64,000 nucleotides of DNA from JALNZF01 sp964447405 (GTDB lineage: Bacteria; Nitrospirota; UBA9217): positions 310,001-374,000 of the forward strand of contig CAYUSP010000003.1 in assembly GCA_964447405.1 (NCBI GenBank), written 5' to 3'. A program made the translations under genes and the position numbers. The notes under the pieces are model-generated. The model was not told where the DNA came from and made no database searches. It saw nothing but the letters and a program-made list of their open reading frames with translations. Positions 43,490 to 51,079 of this stretch are shown here, piece after piece (within the stretch, counting starts at the first letter, position 1; every line of letters starts with the position of its first letter).

Positions 43490-46400
43490 CTACCACCTCA
43501 TTTTATAAGGATAGTAGTCACCCTCACGGTTTATCAGTTTCACGATACTGCCCGCCTGTTTTGCCAGTATAGCACCGGGTTCTATGCTGTGTGAACGCCA
43601 GTCAATCTTTTTCATCCACCGCTTTGAAAAGCTTAATGCAAGCTGTCGGCGAGTTCGGGTTTTCAGAAACCCATGGTCGCCAATTTCGGGCAGGAATCCT
43701 CTTCCCAACATGCCGATGACAAGGCGGTCGGCAAAGGGCGCTCGGAATTCTTCGATAAGATCGAAAACGAGGCTGCCCTGATCGCGTTTGGAACCATGCA
43801 TCAACCCGAAATAGGGGTCAAGCCCGACTTTCACGATTGCGCGCCAGACCTCTCCGTATAGTATCCCATACGTGTAATTCAGACATTGATTCACGAGGTC
43901 CTTCGCGGCTTTTGTTGTGCGGCCCATGAAACCGAAATCCTGCGGCAGCATCTTTATGATGTGCTGCCAGTAGAGCGATGCGGCGTGTCCTTCATAACCC
44001 ATGGCTTCGGTCCTGACCGATGCAGCCGCAGGATCAAGCGTCAGAACCGTATCAGCAAGACCCCGGATCGAATTAGCTGCTTCCGTCAGCTGCCATCCGA
44101 GGTCCGGGTTTGTCTTACTGCGATATTTATTGAAGTACCGAAGTACCGCCGCCTGGTTCATGATTTTGGATGCGAGCATTTTGAGTCCTGCCGTGACAAC
44201 ATCGGGATCATCCCGGCGCAGTACCTGAAGACCCCGCAGAAATGACCGCTTCGAATTTATCGGGTTTAGTATTGCCATCGGTTCTCCGACGGGTGGCGCA
44301 AAGACCACGGGAATGTCAAGTTCCGCCAGTCGAAGCTGAAGGCTGACCGAAATATTCATTCCAAAGCCCTGAAGGAACAGCAAGCCGAGCTTATCCAGCC
44401 GGCACCGATGGAATACTTCCTTGCGCTTCTTTATGAGCAGATCATCACCCTCGACCGTGAGATAGCTGCCGTGCGTAAGGACGTATAGGCGGTCGCCGTC
44501 CTCTACGAGAGACTCTTTGCATCTGTCCTCTTCATTTTCCTCCTTCCCCCCCGCATCATCAATGATCATTGTCGGGTGCGTCTTGCATTCTTTATTCTCT
44601 ACTGTGTCATCTTTTGTCAGTCCTCGTACATTACCATCATGTGTGCTGTGTTCCGGATAACCGCCGCCTGTCTCAGCTTCGCGGCGTGCCGCCTCCTGTT
44701 CACTTTCCAGGGAACAATCCATCCCCGGTATCAAAAATCTTTCACGAGTCATCCAAGCGGGATCGTCTTTGACATTCACCGGTAGATAATAGCTCGCCAT
44801 TTGTTCGATTTGGCCGTCCAGGTGATGAAGCTGGTCGGCTATGGCTTTTTCATCGGGCAACGCAAAATAGTTTCTCCAGCCGCGGACAATTTCATTAATT
44901 CGCACGAGCGAATCAAGACTCTGCCCCAGCGTTGCGGAAGGATCGCCAAGCATTTTGATATATTCGAACAGCACGTTCTGGACAGCGTCTATTTTTCCTT
45001 GCCTGATCGTTATGCGATCCTGTTCTATTCTAAAGCCAAGATATTCAAAGCCGCCTGATACCGCGGTGATATCGGTCTTCGCCGGTTTCAGCTCAAGATG
45101 AAGAGGTTCGAGAAGAAAATTTTGCATAATCTGCAGCGCTTTTTTAGCATCGATTTCACTCTCCGTTAAAATGACAATATCATCAGCGTACCGTACGAAC
45201 GAAATGCCCAGTTTTTCAAAATGTTTATCGAGCGGATCAAGATACACATTCGACAACAGCGGTGAGATAGAATATCCTTGGGGGACGCCTATTTCAATGG
45301 GAACAACTTCTCCGAAATCCAGAACATCCACAGTTAACCAGTGTTGTATCAGGCCCAGTAACTCCTTATCTCTGACGCGCTGAGCTACCAGTCGCAGCAA
45401 TACGTCATGGTCGATATTGTCGAAACACTTTTTGATGTCGGCAACCACCGCCCACGTGCGTCCGGTCTTGATCATGCTGCGTGCCATTGCCAGCGCCTGG
45501 TTCGCGCGCCGGTGCGGACGGAAGGCAAAACTGTACCGGCTGAACAGGGTCTCGAAAATGGGCTCCAGTAGCATAAGACAGGCTGCCTGCGCAACGCGGT
45601 CGCGGACACACGGTATCCCAAGCGTTCTCATCCCGCCTCCCTGCTTAGGAATTTGCACCCGGTGCAGCGGTCTGGCGCGATACTCTCCGGCCTTCAACTC
45701 ACGCGCGAGTCTTGCCAGCTCGTCGTCAATCTTTTCCTTAAATTGAGCGATGGTCACGTTATCGACGCCGTGTGAACTCTTGCGCGAGTTTTGGACCTTG
45801 AACCAGCCGAGTCGCAGCATCTCTTTATCGCACAGCTTCGAAATGATATTGTCCCCGCCCGTGGGGTCGTCTCTTATTGTAATTGCCGCTGCCATCTTGC
45901 TAACTGGCATGATCTTTCTGCTTTTTGCACATTTATACTGTAACTGATAGGCGAGGCTCATTGGCGAATTCGTGTGCCGGACTTTCGCAATAATGTATTT
46001 ACCGGAATCGTTCGACTTGACCCATACTTCACCAAAATCGAGGCCGTTGATCCGTTCGATTTCATCCGCCTTAAGCCAATTAACATGAACTGATTGCTTT
46101 AGCGCGTATATCTTGCCCGTTACCCAAAGGCTAGATGATCTCGTCGCCCAGGAAAAGTGAAGGGGGTACAGCGCGCGGTCCGATACTATTTTATGGACCG
46201 AAACATGTCGCACCGCGGGGGAAGTTTCCCGTATCCACTCAGGGACAGCCGTACCAACACTGATCAATGGAAAAACATGCATGATCGTAATCATGCCGGG
46301 TTTATTCAGTTGATGCTCTCTGGAAGTCATGGCGGCCTTCACCATATCTTCGATCGAGGCATCGAGCAGGATTGATACGAGCTGATGTTCCGTTTTTTCA

Positions 46401-46996
46401 AAGCATTCAGTGCGGCACTCGATCCATAGCACGGATTTACTGTGTAACGCTTTTCCCAAATCCGGTTTATTAACGCCCTCTGAAATCGCGTAAACGGAGG
46501 GATATCTTAATGTCCAGGAAAGCATGTGCAGCAGACGATTCAAGTCTTGAGGCTTCTTTTGCGTATCATGGTGCCAGCTGCGAATTTCAGGCGTAGCCAG
46601 GGATTTCAATAAGGCACCGAGCCCCACAGTCCCCCCTTGAGAAAGGCTGTAGCCCGCCTCAACCGCCCATTCAATGGTGCCGTCATCAATCGGCATTTTG
46701 GACAGGGCTCGTAATCTTATAAGCACGCGAAGAAGCACCTGTCGAAAATGCTCTGACCGCTGGAGGTGGAATAGGGCAACGGGACGGAGCCGATCAGCAA
46801 GTTCGCACCAGACAATGTCGCGTCGCAGCAAACTCATTTTGTTCGTCTCGTTCAGCATCATGGCGCCGCGCCCGGTGTAGTCTAAAATTATTGCCGAGCC
46901 GGAGTTGTCTTTAAACTTCAGCATATTGCGTAATGCTATTTCCACGGTATTGGAACCCGCGCCGAATATCGTGAGCGTATTAGGTATGTTTTGCAT
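43490..46996 (-). CDS. N-terminal ATPase-like domain / reverse transcriptase / Cas1 fusion
   Basis: 1168 residues. Residues 1-340: an unusual domain laid out like VirD4/HerA ATPases (TLTIFGAGSNTVE, SGSAIILDYTGRGAMML, PGMITIMHVFPLI) but without a true Walker A; it is not Cas6-like. Residues 385-745: group-II-type reverse transcriptase with catalytic Asp in VVADIKKCFDNID, YADD at 603-606, VPQGYSISPLLSN and a maturase-like RGWRNYF. Residues 745-835: acidic linker. Residues 835-1168: Cas1 with E1002 (MGYEGHAASLYW), H1067 (LMHGSKRDQ) and D1079. RT-Cas1 proteins can acquire spacers from RNA. ATG 46996 has AGGAGG. No cas2 or array is near. Confidence 0.88.
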   Translation of the reverse strand: MQNIPNTLTIFGAGSNTVEIALRNMLKFKDNSGSAIILDYTGRGAMMLNETNKMSLLRRDIVWCELADRLRPVALFHLQRSEHFRQVLLRVLIRLRALSKMPIDDGTIEWAVEAGYSLSQGGTVGLGALLKSLATPEIRSWHHDTQKKPQDLNRLLHMLSWTLRYPSVYAISEGVNKPDLGKALHSKSVLWIECRTECFEKTEHQLVSILLDASIEDMVKAAMTSREHQLNKPGMITIMHVFPLISVGTAVPEWIRETSPAVRHVSVHKIVSDRALYPLHFSWATRSSSLWVTGKIYALKQSVHVNWLKADEIERINGLDFGEVWVKSNDSGKYIIAKVRHTNSPMSLAYQLQYKCAKSRKIMPVSKMAAAITIRDDPTGGDNIISKLCDKEMLRLGWFKVQNSRKSSHGVDNVTIAQFKEKIDDELARLARELKAGEYRARPLHRVQIPKQGGGMRTLGIPCVRDRVAQAACLMLLEPIFETLFSRYSFAFRPHRRANQALAMARSMIKTGRTWAVVADIKKCFDNIDHDVLLRLVAQRVRDKELLGLIQHWLTVDVLDFGEVVPIEIGVPQGYSISPLLSNVYLDPLDKHFEKLGISFVRYADDIVILTESEIDAKKALQIMQNFLLEPLHLELKPAKTDITAVSGGFEYLGFRIEQDRITIRQGKIDAVQNVLFEYIKMLGDPSATLGQSLDSLVRINEIVRGWRNYFALPDEKAIADQLHHLDGQIEQMASYYLPVNVKDDPAWMTRERFLIPGMDCSLESEQEAARREAETGGGYPEHSTHDGNVRGLTKDDTVENKECKTHPTMIIDDAGGKEENEEDRCKESLVEDGDRLYVLTHGSYLTVEGDDLLIKKRKEVFHRCRLDKLGLLFLQGFGMNISVSLQLRLAELDIPVVFAPPVGEPMAILNPINSKRSFLRGLQVLRRDDPDVVTAGLKMLASKIMNQAAVLRYFNKYRSKTNPDLGWQLTEAANSIRGLADTVLTLDPAAASVRTEAMGYEGHAASLYWQHIIKMLPQDFGFMGRTTKAAKDLVNQCLNYTYGILYGEVWRAIVKVGLDPYFGLMHGSKRDQGSLVFDLIEEFRAPFADRLVIGMLGRGFLPEIGDHGFLKTRTRRQLALSFSKRWMKKIDWRSHSIEPGAILAKQAGSIVKLINREGDYYPYKMRW

Positions 46997-47405
46997 AGCA
47001 CGCCTCCTGTTTCTCCACGCCGGACGCGATTGGATCGCCTCCGGCATCATTCTCGATAGCGGTTCGCTCTGCCGTTTTGGGCGCGCCAAAATATTTCACC
47101 AAAATCGCGCGGCGGCGAGCCGACCATTCGCCCCAGCGAAGGAATAAAGTTTCTTCAGGATATGTCGCGGACAATGCGGACGCCACCTGCGCGCTTACAA
47201 GACGGCGAAACTTTTTTGTCACCGGCTGGTGCTTCCTTACGTCATAGACTTCCGCATTGTCGCGCGGGCTCAACTGTTGGATCAGTCTTTCCAGAGATGC
47301 CACACGCTGCCGCAGGCTTATCAATGCCCTTTGTGCTGCGGAAATATCAAGAACATAGCTGTTTGAGATATTCAACTCCACGCCCGTGATAAAGCATTTC
47401 GCCAT
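46980..47405 (-). CDS. small partner gene overlapping the RT-Cas1 fusion
   Basis: 141 residues. It starts MAKCFITGVELNISNSYVLD, a possible zinc or treble-clef beginning with one Cys, then a helical stretch (AAQRALISLRQRVASLERLIQQL) like a coiled coil, and a basic middle. Strong GGAGG site; its stop overlaps the RT-Cas1 start by 17 bp, so the two are translationally coupled. I do not recognise it. It is too long and lacks the fold cues for Cas2. Confidence 0.72.
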   Translation of the reverse strand: MAKCFITGVELNISNSYVLDISAAQRALISLRQRVASLERLIQQLSPRDNAEVYDVRKHQPVTKKFRRLVSAQVASALSATYPEETLFLRWGEWSARRRAILVKYFGAPKTAERTAIENDAGGDPIASGVEKQEACYAKHT

Positions 47406-47450
47406 TTCACACCTCCCAGTTTGTGCGTATCGTAATGCTTCGACTTTGAC

Positions 47451-47459
47451 TGCTATAAT
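47451..47459 (+). promoter_or_regulatory. extended -10 promoter of the divergent 284-residue gene
   Basis: TGC-TATAAT, a consensus extended -10, lies 87 bases before ATG 47546, in the region shared with the RT-Cas1 operon start. Confidence 0.5.
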
Positions 47460-47545
47460 GATGACGCTGCTCCAGCTTGCTTTCAAGTAAGTTCTGTGAT
47501 ATCAATAAGATAATCTACAATTGGAAATGGTGATTGGAGATATGG

Positions 47546-48400
47546 ATGGAGTATCTTTCGCTCTCGGAAATACAGTCGAGGTCGGCCGCAATATCGACTT
47601 CACTCGAAATGCTGATAAGAATGAAGACCATTGCGAACAAACCCGACACGAAACAATGGCGCTTTCTGAGGGATTGCGTACGCCGCCTGTTGTCGCCAGG
47701 ATCTGAATCAGTGTTTCAGAACCTATCGCCTGTACAGGCGGCGCAGATGAAATTTGAGGTTGAAGACAGATTGAAGAAGTTTTACTTGCGACCTGGCAAA
47801 TCGGTTGATATGGTTTTTTCGATAGTCCATAAGAGCAAGCTGGCCATGTACGGCTTGCCGGAGCAGGAGGAGTATCCATCTCTCGCAGGCTATGCCGTCT
47901 TGATAAGGGACATTTCAATCGAACGCCAGGCGAAAGATGAATCCCCGCAGGATCACAAGTCTTATTTGGAGCGTGTGATAGCCGAATGCATCGATGCCGA
48001 GTTCAGGGTATACGCAGCGCTGCCGGAACTTATAACTGACGACCTGCACCGTTGGTTCTGTAAGGATAGTCCGGCTATGAAGGAGATCATCAACTTGATC
48101 TCGCGACATCAGAAAAAAGGATGGATCATTTCTAATACGCAGAACCCTTCGACAAAAAGGCTCATGAGCGTCAAGGTGAAATATATTGATCAGCATGAAG
48201 CCTCCGTGAATACAATGGAATATTGGTATCTGCGCTGGTTTGATCAGAATGCCGGGTCCTATACGTATTCCTATCGGGAAACGAATCGACAGATGTACAT
48301 CCTCAAAAAAGAACCGGATGGCTGGAAGGTGTATGAGAATCTTCGGCCCTCACCGAGAACGTCTATTCCCCATAGGTGGAAAAATAGAAAAAAGGCCTAA
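47546..48400 (+). CDS. unknown protein divergent from the RT-Cas1 operon
   Basis: 284 residues, no signal peptide. An N-terminal helical region is followed by a central part with LERVIAECIDAEFRVYAALPE. The C-terminal ~90 residues (SVKVKYIDQHEASVNTMEYWYL, then YILKKEPDGWKVYENL) resemble NTF2/IMS-like domains that close with a W-x-V/I-x-x-N strand. The tail is basic (HRWKNRKK). GGAG lies six bases before ATG 47546; an in-frame TTG precedes it. No named family. The divergent placement suggests it belongs to the same system. Confidence 0.7.
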   Translation: MEYLSLSEIQSRSAAISTSLEMLIRMKTIANKPDTKQWRFLRDCVRRLLSPGSESVFQNLSPVQAAQMKFEVEDRLKKFYLRPGKSVDMVFSIVHKSKLAMYGLPEQEEYPSLAGYAVLIRDISIERQAKDESPQDHKSYLERVIAECIDAEFRVYAALPELITDDLHRWFCKDSPAMKEIINLISRHQKKGWIISNTQNPSTKRLMSVKVKYIDQHEASVNTMEYWYLRWFDQNAGSYTYSYRETNRQMYILKKEPDGWKVYENLRPSPRTSIPHRWKNRKKA

Positions 48401-48422
48401 TGCCGTTTAACGCATTCTTTGA

Positions 48423-48451
48423 TTGACATGTTATTTTTCAATCAATATACT
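48423..48451 (+). promoter_or_regulatory. consensus sigma-70 promoter of the coiled-coil gene
   Basis: TTGACA (48423-48428), a 17-nt spacer and TATACT (48446-48451), 60 bases before ATG 48512. Confidence 0.8.
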
Positions 48452-48511
48452 ATGGGCATTATAAGTATATGGGATTTCCCGGACTAAACATGTGGGGAAC
48501 CGGAGGTTGGT

Positions 48512-48754
48512 ATGGAAATCAACGAGGGTAAGCTGAAAGAGATTCTCGATGAACAACGCAAGGAATACCAGCATTTTGTAGGTATCTTCAAGGAAGACCT
48601 GCAATCGCAAATTGGATTGATTGCAGAGCAGTACCAAGACATCAAGGACGACTTGTCAATCATCAAAACAGAACTTCGGCAAAAAGTGAGCTATGAGGAA
48701 TTCAACAATCTGTCGAAGCGCGTTTCATTGCTGGAAATGAAAATAAAAAAATAA
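48512..48754 (+). CDS. small coiled-coil protein
   Basis: 80 residues with heptad-like spacing throughout (LKEILDEQRKEYQHFVGIF; YEEFNNLSKRVSLLEMKIKK). Highly charged, no cysteines. GGAGG lies five bases before ATG and a strong promoter upstream. It probably oligomerises or is a small regulatory partner. Not recognised. It sits between the RT-Cas1 divergent gene and the recombinase. Confidence 0.7.
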   Translation: MEINEGKLKEILDEQRKEYQHFVGIFKEDLQSQIGLIAEQYQDIKDDLSIIKTELRQKVSYEEFNNLSKRVSLLEMKIKK

Positions 48755-48803
48755 AAAATCGTGCTGGAATCCCTCTCTTCCGGCACATCTATGTAGTCTG
48801 GAT

Positions 48804-48827
48804 TTCCCAGAATGAGTATTCTGGGAA
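48804..48827. repeat. perfect 10-bp stem hairpin
   Basis: TTCCCAGAAT-GAGT-ATTCTGGGAA, 50 bases after the coiled-coil gene. No T-run follows. It could be an mRNA 3'-end structure or a protein-binding palindrome. Confidence 0.5.
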
Positions 48828-48848
48828 CCGTCCAAATCATTACACTTT

Positions 48849-48886
48849 TCCAGATGGGCGATGGCGTTCATCTGGATTTTCTTTTT
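48849..48886 (+). terminator. candidate terminator after the coiled-coil gene
   Basis: TCCAGATG and CATCTGGA (8-bp stem, 12-nt loop) followed by TTTTCTTTTT. Confidence 0.6.
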
Positions 48887-49247
48887 GAATACAAGTCAGT
48901 CGCGTCGAGTTCCCCTTTGTCGAAAACCGCCTTTCGACATTTTCAACCGGGCCGCTTGCGACATGTTATATTCGCCTGAATAATCACACGGTTCGCACAT
49001 TCGAAAACTAGCAGATTTATAGCATTGTCGAAAATCGCTACAACAAGCACCCATTCCCACCTGTAGAACGGTCACTTTTTCTCTCCTCTGCCGATTTTCG
49101 CAAGCCCTTTGTCGCAAGCGACACCATGTCTTGTCAGGCAAAGTCTTCTTTCGTAATACCGCCTTTCTCTTTTCCGGCGTATCATCTCGGGCTAACGCCT
49201 CCATATCATCCATGGATGGGGCGATTAAACCCAGGGAGGGAAACCAT
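48887..49247. other. non-coding region before the recombinase gene
   Basis: 360 bp. Several GTCGAAAA/CTTTCGAC and TTGTCGCAAGCGACA inverted words occur, the last a short perfect hairpin near 49106. They are irregular in spacing and are not a CRISPR array. Recombinase attachment or binding sites are possible. A minus-strand open frame here has no ribosome site and I treat it as a shadow. Confidence 0.4.
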
Positions 49248-50384
49248 ATGCCGGACGATACCATGTCACAAATGATCAAAGATTTCATCGTGCACCTTAG
49301 CGCCGCAGGACGAGCAACAAGCACCCTCGCGTGCTACCAGAATGATCTTGACCGCCTTGCTCGAATGTTTGGCAGGATTCAGCCTCAATGGATCGGCGAC
49401 ACGGATATTGACCACGCCGTCGTCAGAATTGCCGCGACGAAACGATATGGCGCTCGGCGATCGGCAGCCACGGTAAACCGGATGAAAAGCGCGTACCGGT
49501 CATTTTTCAAGTGGGCATTCGAGTCAAAACGCATACCTTCCAACCCGACAGAACGGCTGTGCCTGTCAAAAACACATTCGCGTCCCACAACGCCGATAAC
49601 CGCCGGCGAAATCATGATGCTTCTTGAGACAATACGACAATCCGACGATATACACTCTGATCGCGATGAAGCCTTGTTTGCAACGTATGCCTATACCGGG
49701 ATCAGACGCTCGGAAGTATTGACCCTCACCCTTCTTGATTATGAGCATGGGTCCGGTGTGTTGCACCTTTCCAGGACAAAGAACAATGGAAGACAGCTAA
49801 AGATCGTGCCCCCGCCTCTTGCAGATATTCTGACAAGGCGCATTCGCATGTTACTTCGAGGACATGCTAAATTGGAACGCACCTTGCTCTTTCCGGGGAA
49901 ATCGGCGGATCAGCCTTTATCCGCGCGGAATGTGCAAGTGCGGTTTGACAAGTGGAAAAAGTTGGCGGGAATCAGGAAGTCGCTTACGATCCATTCATTC
50001 AGGGCGGGTTTTGCCACGTCGCTGTATGAAACAACCGGAGATATCTTTCTTGTGGCCCGCGCACTGGGCCATCAAGATGTCAGCACGACAATGAGATATA
50101 TCAACACAAATTCATCCGTACTCAGGCGGGCAGTGGAGTATACGTTTCAGCAGTATCGTTCGCGCTGTGATCTCCCGGCTATCACGCATTGCAAATACAA
50201 TCCGGGGCACATCCGACATTATGAGTATCTCAAGATTTCACCTGTATTCTTTCTATCGATCTCGCCTTGCCGGTCGTTTCATCCACCTCAACGAGCACCG
50301 CACAGAGGTGTACAGGTCCCTTGGGAATCTCGAACCGGTGGGGAGTCTGGTACAGAAAGCGCGCGATCGCCTGTTCCTTCTTGA
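49248..50384 (+). CDS. tyrosine recombinase (integrase) with junction-derived C-terminus
   Basis: 378 residues. A SAM-like N-terminal DNA-binding domain (TSTLACYQNDLDRLARMFG) is followed by a catalytic domain with Arg in TGIRRSEVL, H-x-x-R in IHSFRAGFATS, His in LGHQDVSTTMRY and the Tyr of that motif. The family usually ends soon after this point (about 50160). Here 70 more residues of atypical composition follow and overlap ymdB by 155 bp on the other strand, as if the natural stop was lost at an insertion junction. GGGAGG precedes ATG 49248. Confidence 0.88.
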   Translation: MPDDTMSQMIKDFIVHLSAAGRATSTLACYQNDLDRLARMFGRIQPQWIGDTDIDHAVVRIAATKRYGARRSAATVNRMKSAYRSFFKWAFESKRIPSNPTERLCLSKTHSRPTTPITAGEIMMLLETIRQSDDIHSDRDEALFATYAYTGIRRSEVLTLTLLDYEHGSGVLHLSRTKNNGRQLKIVPPPLADILTRRIRMLLRGHAKLERTLLFPGKSADQPLSARNVQVRFDKWKKLAGIRKSLTIHSFRAGFATSLYETTGDIFLVARALGHQDVSTTMRYINTNSSVLRRAVEYTFQQYRSRCDLPAITHCKYNPGHIRHYEYLKISPVFFLSISPCRSFHPPQRAPHRGVQVPWESRTGGESGTESARSPVPS

Positions 50385-51009
50385 CACCGATGACCGAGTC
50401 CGTTGGCCCGGTCATGCCAACGTCTGTGATGAATGCCGTCCCCTGGGGCAATACGCGTTCATCCGCGGTCTGAACATGGGTATGCGTGCCGATCACGGCG
50501 CTCGCTTTCCCATCAAGATGCCAGGCAAGAGCAATTTTTTCGGAAGTGGCTTCAGCGTGAAAATCGATGATCACAACAGGCGTCTCCTTGGTGAGCCGCT
50601 CGATCTCGCGCTCGGCAACACGGAACGGATCAGCTAGGTTGGACATGAAGACCCTGCCTTCAAGGTTGAGGACAGCGGCTTTGTCTCCGCGGGAAGTTGA
50701 TACAACAATGCTCCCGAAACCCGCATTTCCTTCAGGGTAATTCGCGGGCCTGAGAAGCTTTTCCTGTCGGGCAAGATAGGGCTCGATCTCTTTTTTGTCC
50801 CAGACATGGTTGCCTGATGTCAGAACATCGATGCCGAGAAAGAACAGTTCGTCGGCGATATCGGAGGTGATGCCGAATCCTCCGGCGGAGTTCTCGCCAT
50901 TCGCGATCACGAGGTCCGGCTTGTACGTGTCCTGGAGCCCACGCAGTTGGGCTCGCACCATTTTCCTGCCAGGTTCCCCGATGATATCGCCGATGAAAAG
51001 GACCTTCAA
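50230..51009 (-). CDS. ymdB: YmdB-family metallophosphoesterase (TIGR00282)
   Basis: 259 residues, full length. Metal ligands in FIGDIIGEPG, NGENSAGG, TSGNHVWD, DFHAEATSEK and GTHTHVQTAD. It acts as a 2',3'-cyclic nucleotide phosphodiesterase in Bacillus. The start is TTG 51009 with AGGAGG five bases upstream. It follows rny, the usual arrangement. The next expected gene, xseA, is displaced by the RT-Cas1 island. Confidence 0.94.
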   Translation of the reverse strand: MKVLFIGDIIGEPGRKMVRAQLRGLQDTYKPDLVIANGENSAGGFGITSDIADELFFLGIDVLTSGNHVWDKKEIEPYLARQEKLLRPANYPEGNAGFGSIVVSTSRGDKAAVLNLEGRVFMSNLADPFRVAEREIERLTKETPVVIIDFHAEATSEKIALAWHLDGKASAVIGTHTHVQTADERVLPQGTAFITDVGMTGPTDSVIGVKKEQAIARFLYQTPHRFEIPKGPVHLCAVLVEVDETTGKARSIERIQVKS

Positions 51010-51079
51010 AGAACCCTCCTGACGTCAAAAAACAGACATTAAAATTTGTCTGTCATCTTTCCTATTTTGTCTGCATCAA

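Larger units (their letters stand above)
42655..50229. mobile_element. putative RT-Cas1 genomic island inserted between ymdB and xseA
   Basis: The genes rny-ymdB and xseA-xseB-ispA-dxs-tlyA flank this stretch on the same strand, an order seen contiguous in many bacteria. The stretch holds only accessory genes: a lipoprotein, the RT-Cas1 fusion and partner, two unknown genes, and a tyrosine recombinase. The recombinase frame runs 155 bp into ymdB, as expected at a junction. No direct repeats marking attachment sites were found by eye, so the exact ends are not fixed. Confidence 0.6.

Noticed and set aside
48887..49247. Possible CRISPR array beside the RT-Cas1 island (recurring GTCGAAAA words)
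   Set aside because: The words are short, irregularly spaced and in both orientations. No repeat-spacer periodicity is present here or elsewhere in the window.
48896..49324. Minus-strand 142-residue open frame overlapping the recombinase start
   Set aside because: No ribosome site, atypical composition, and antisense to a clear gene start.
42655..50229. Shared CGACAT word at both island ends as an attachment core
   Set aside because: Six bases is no more than chance; no longer direct repeat was found.
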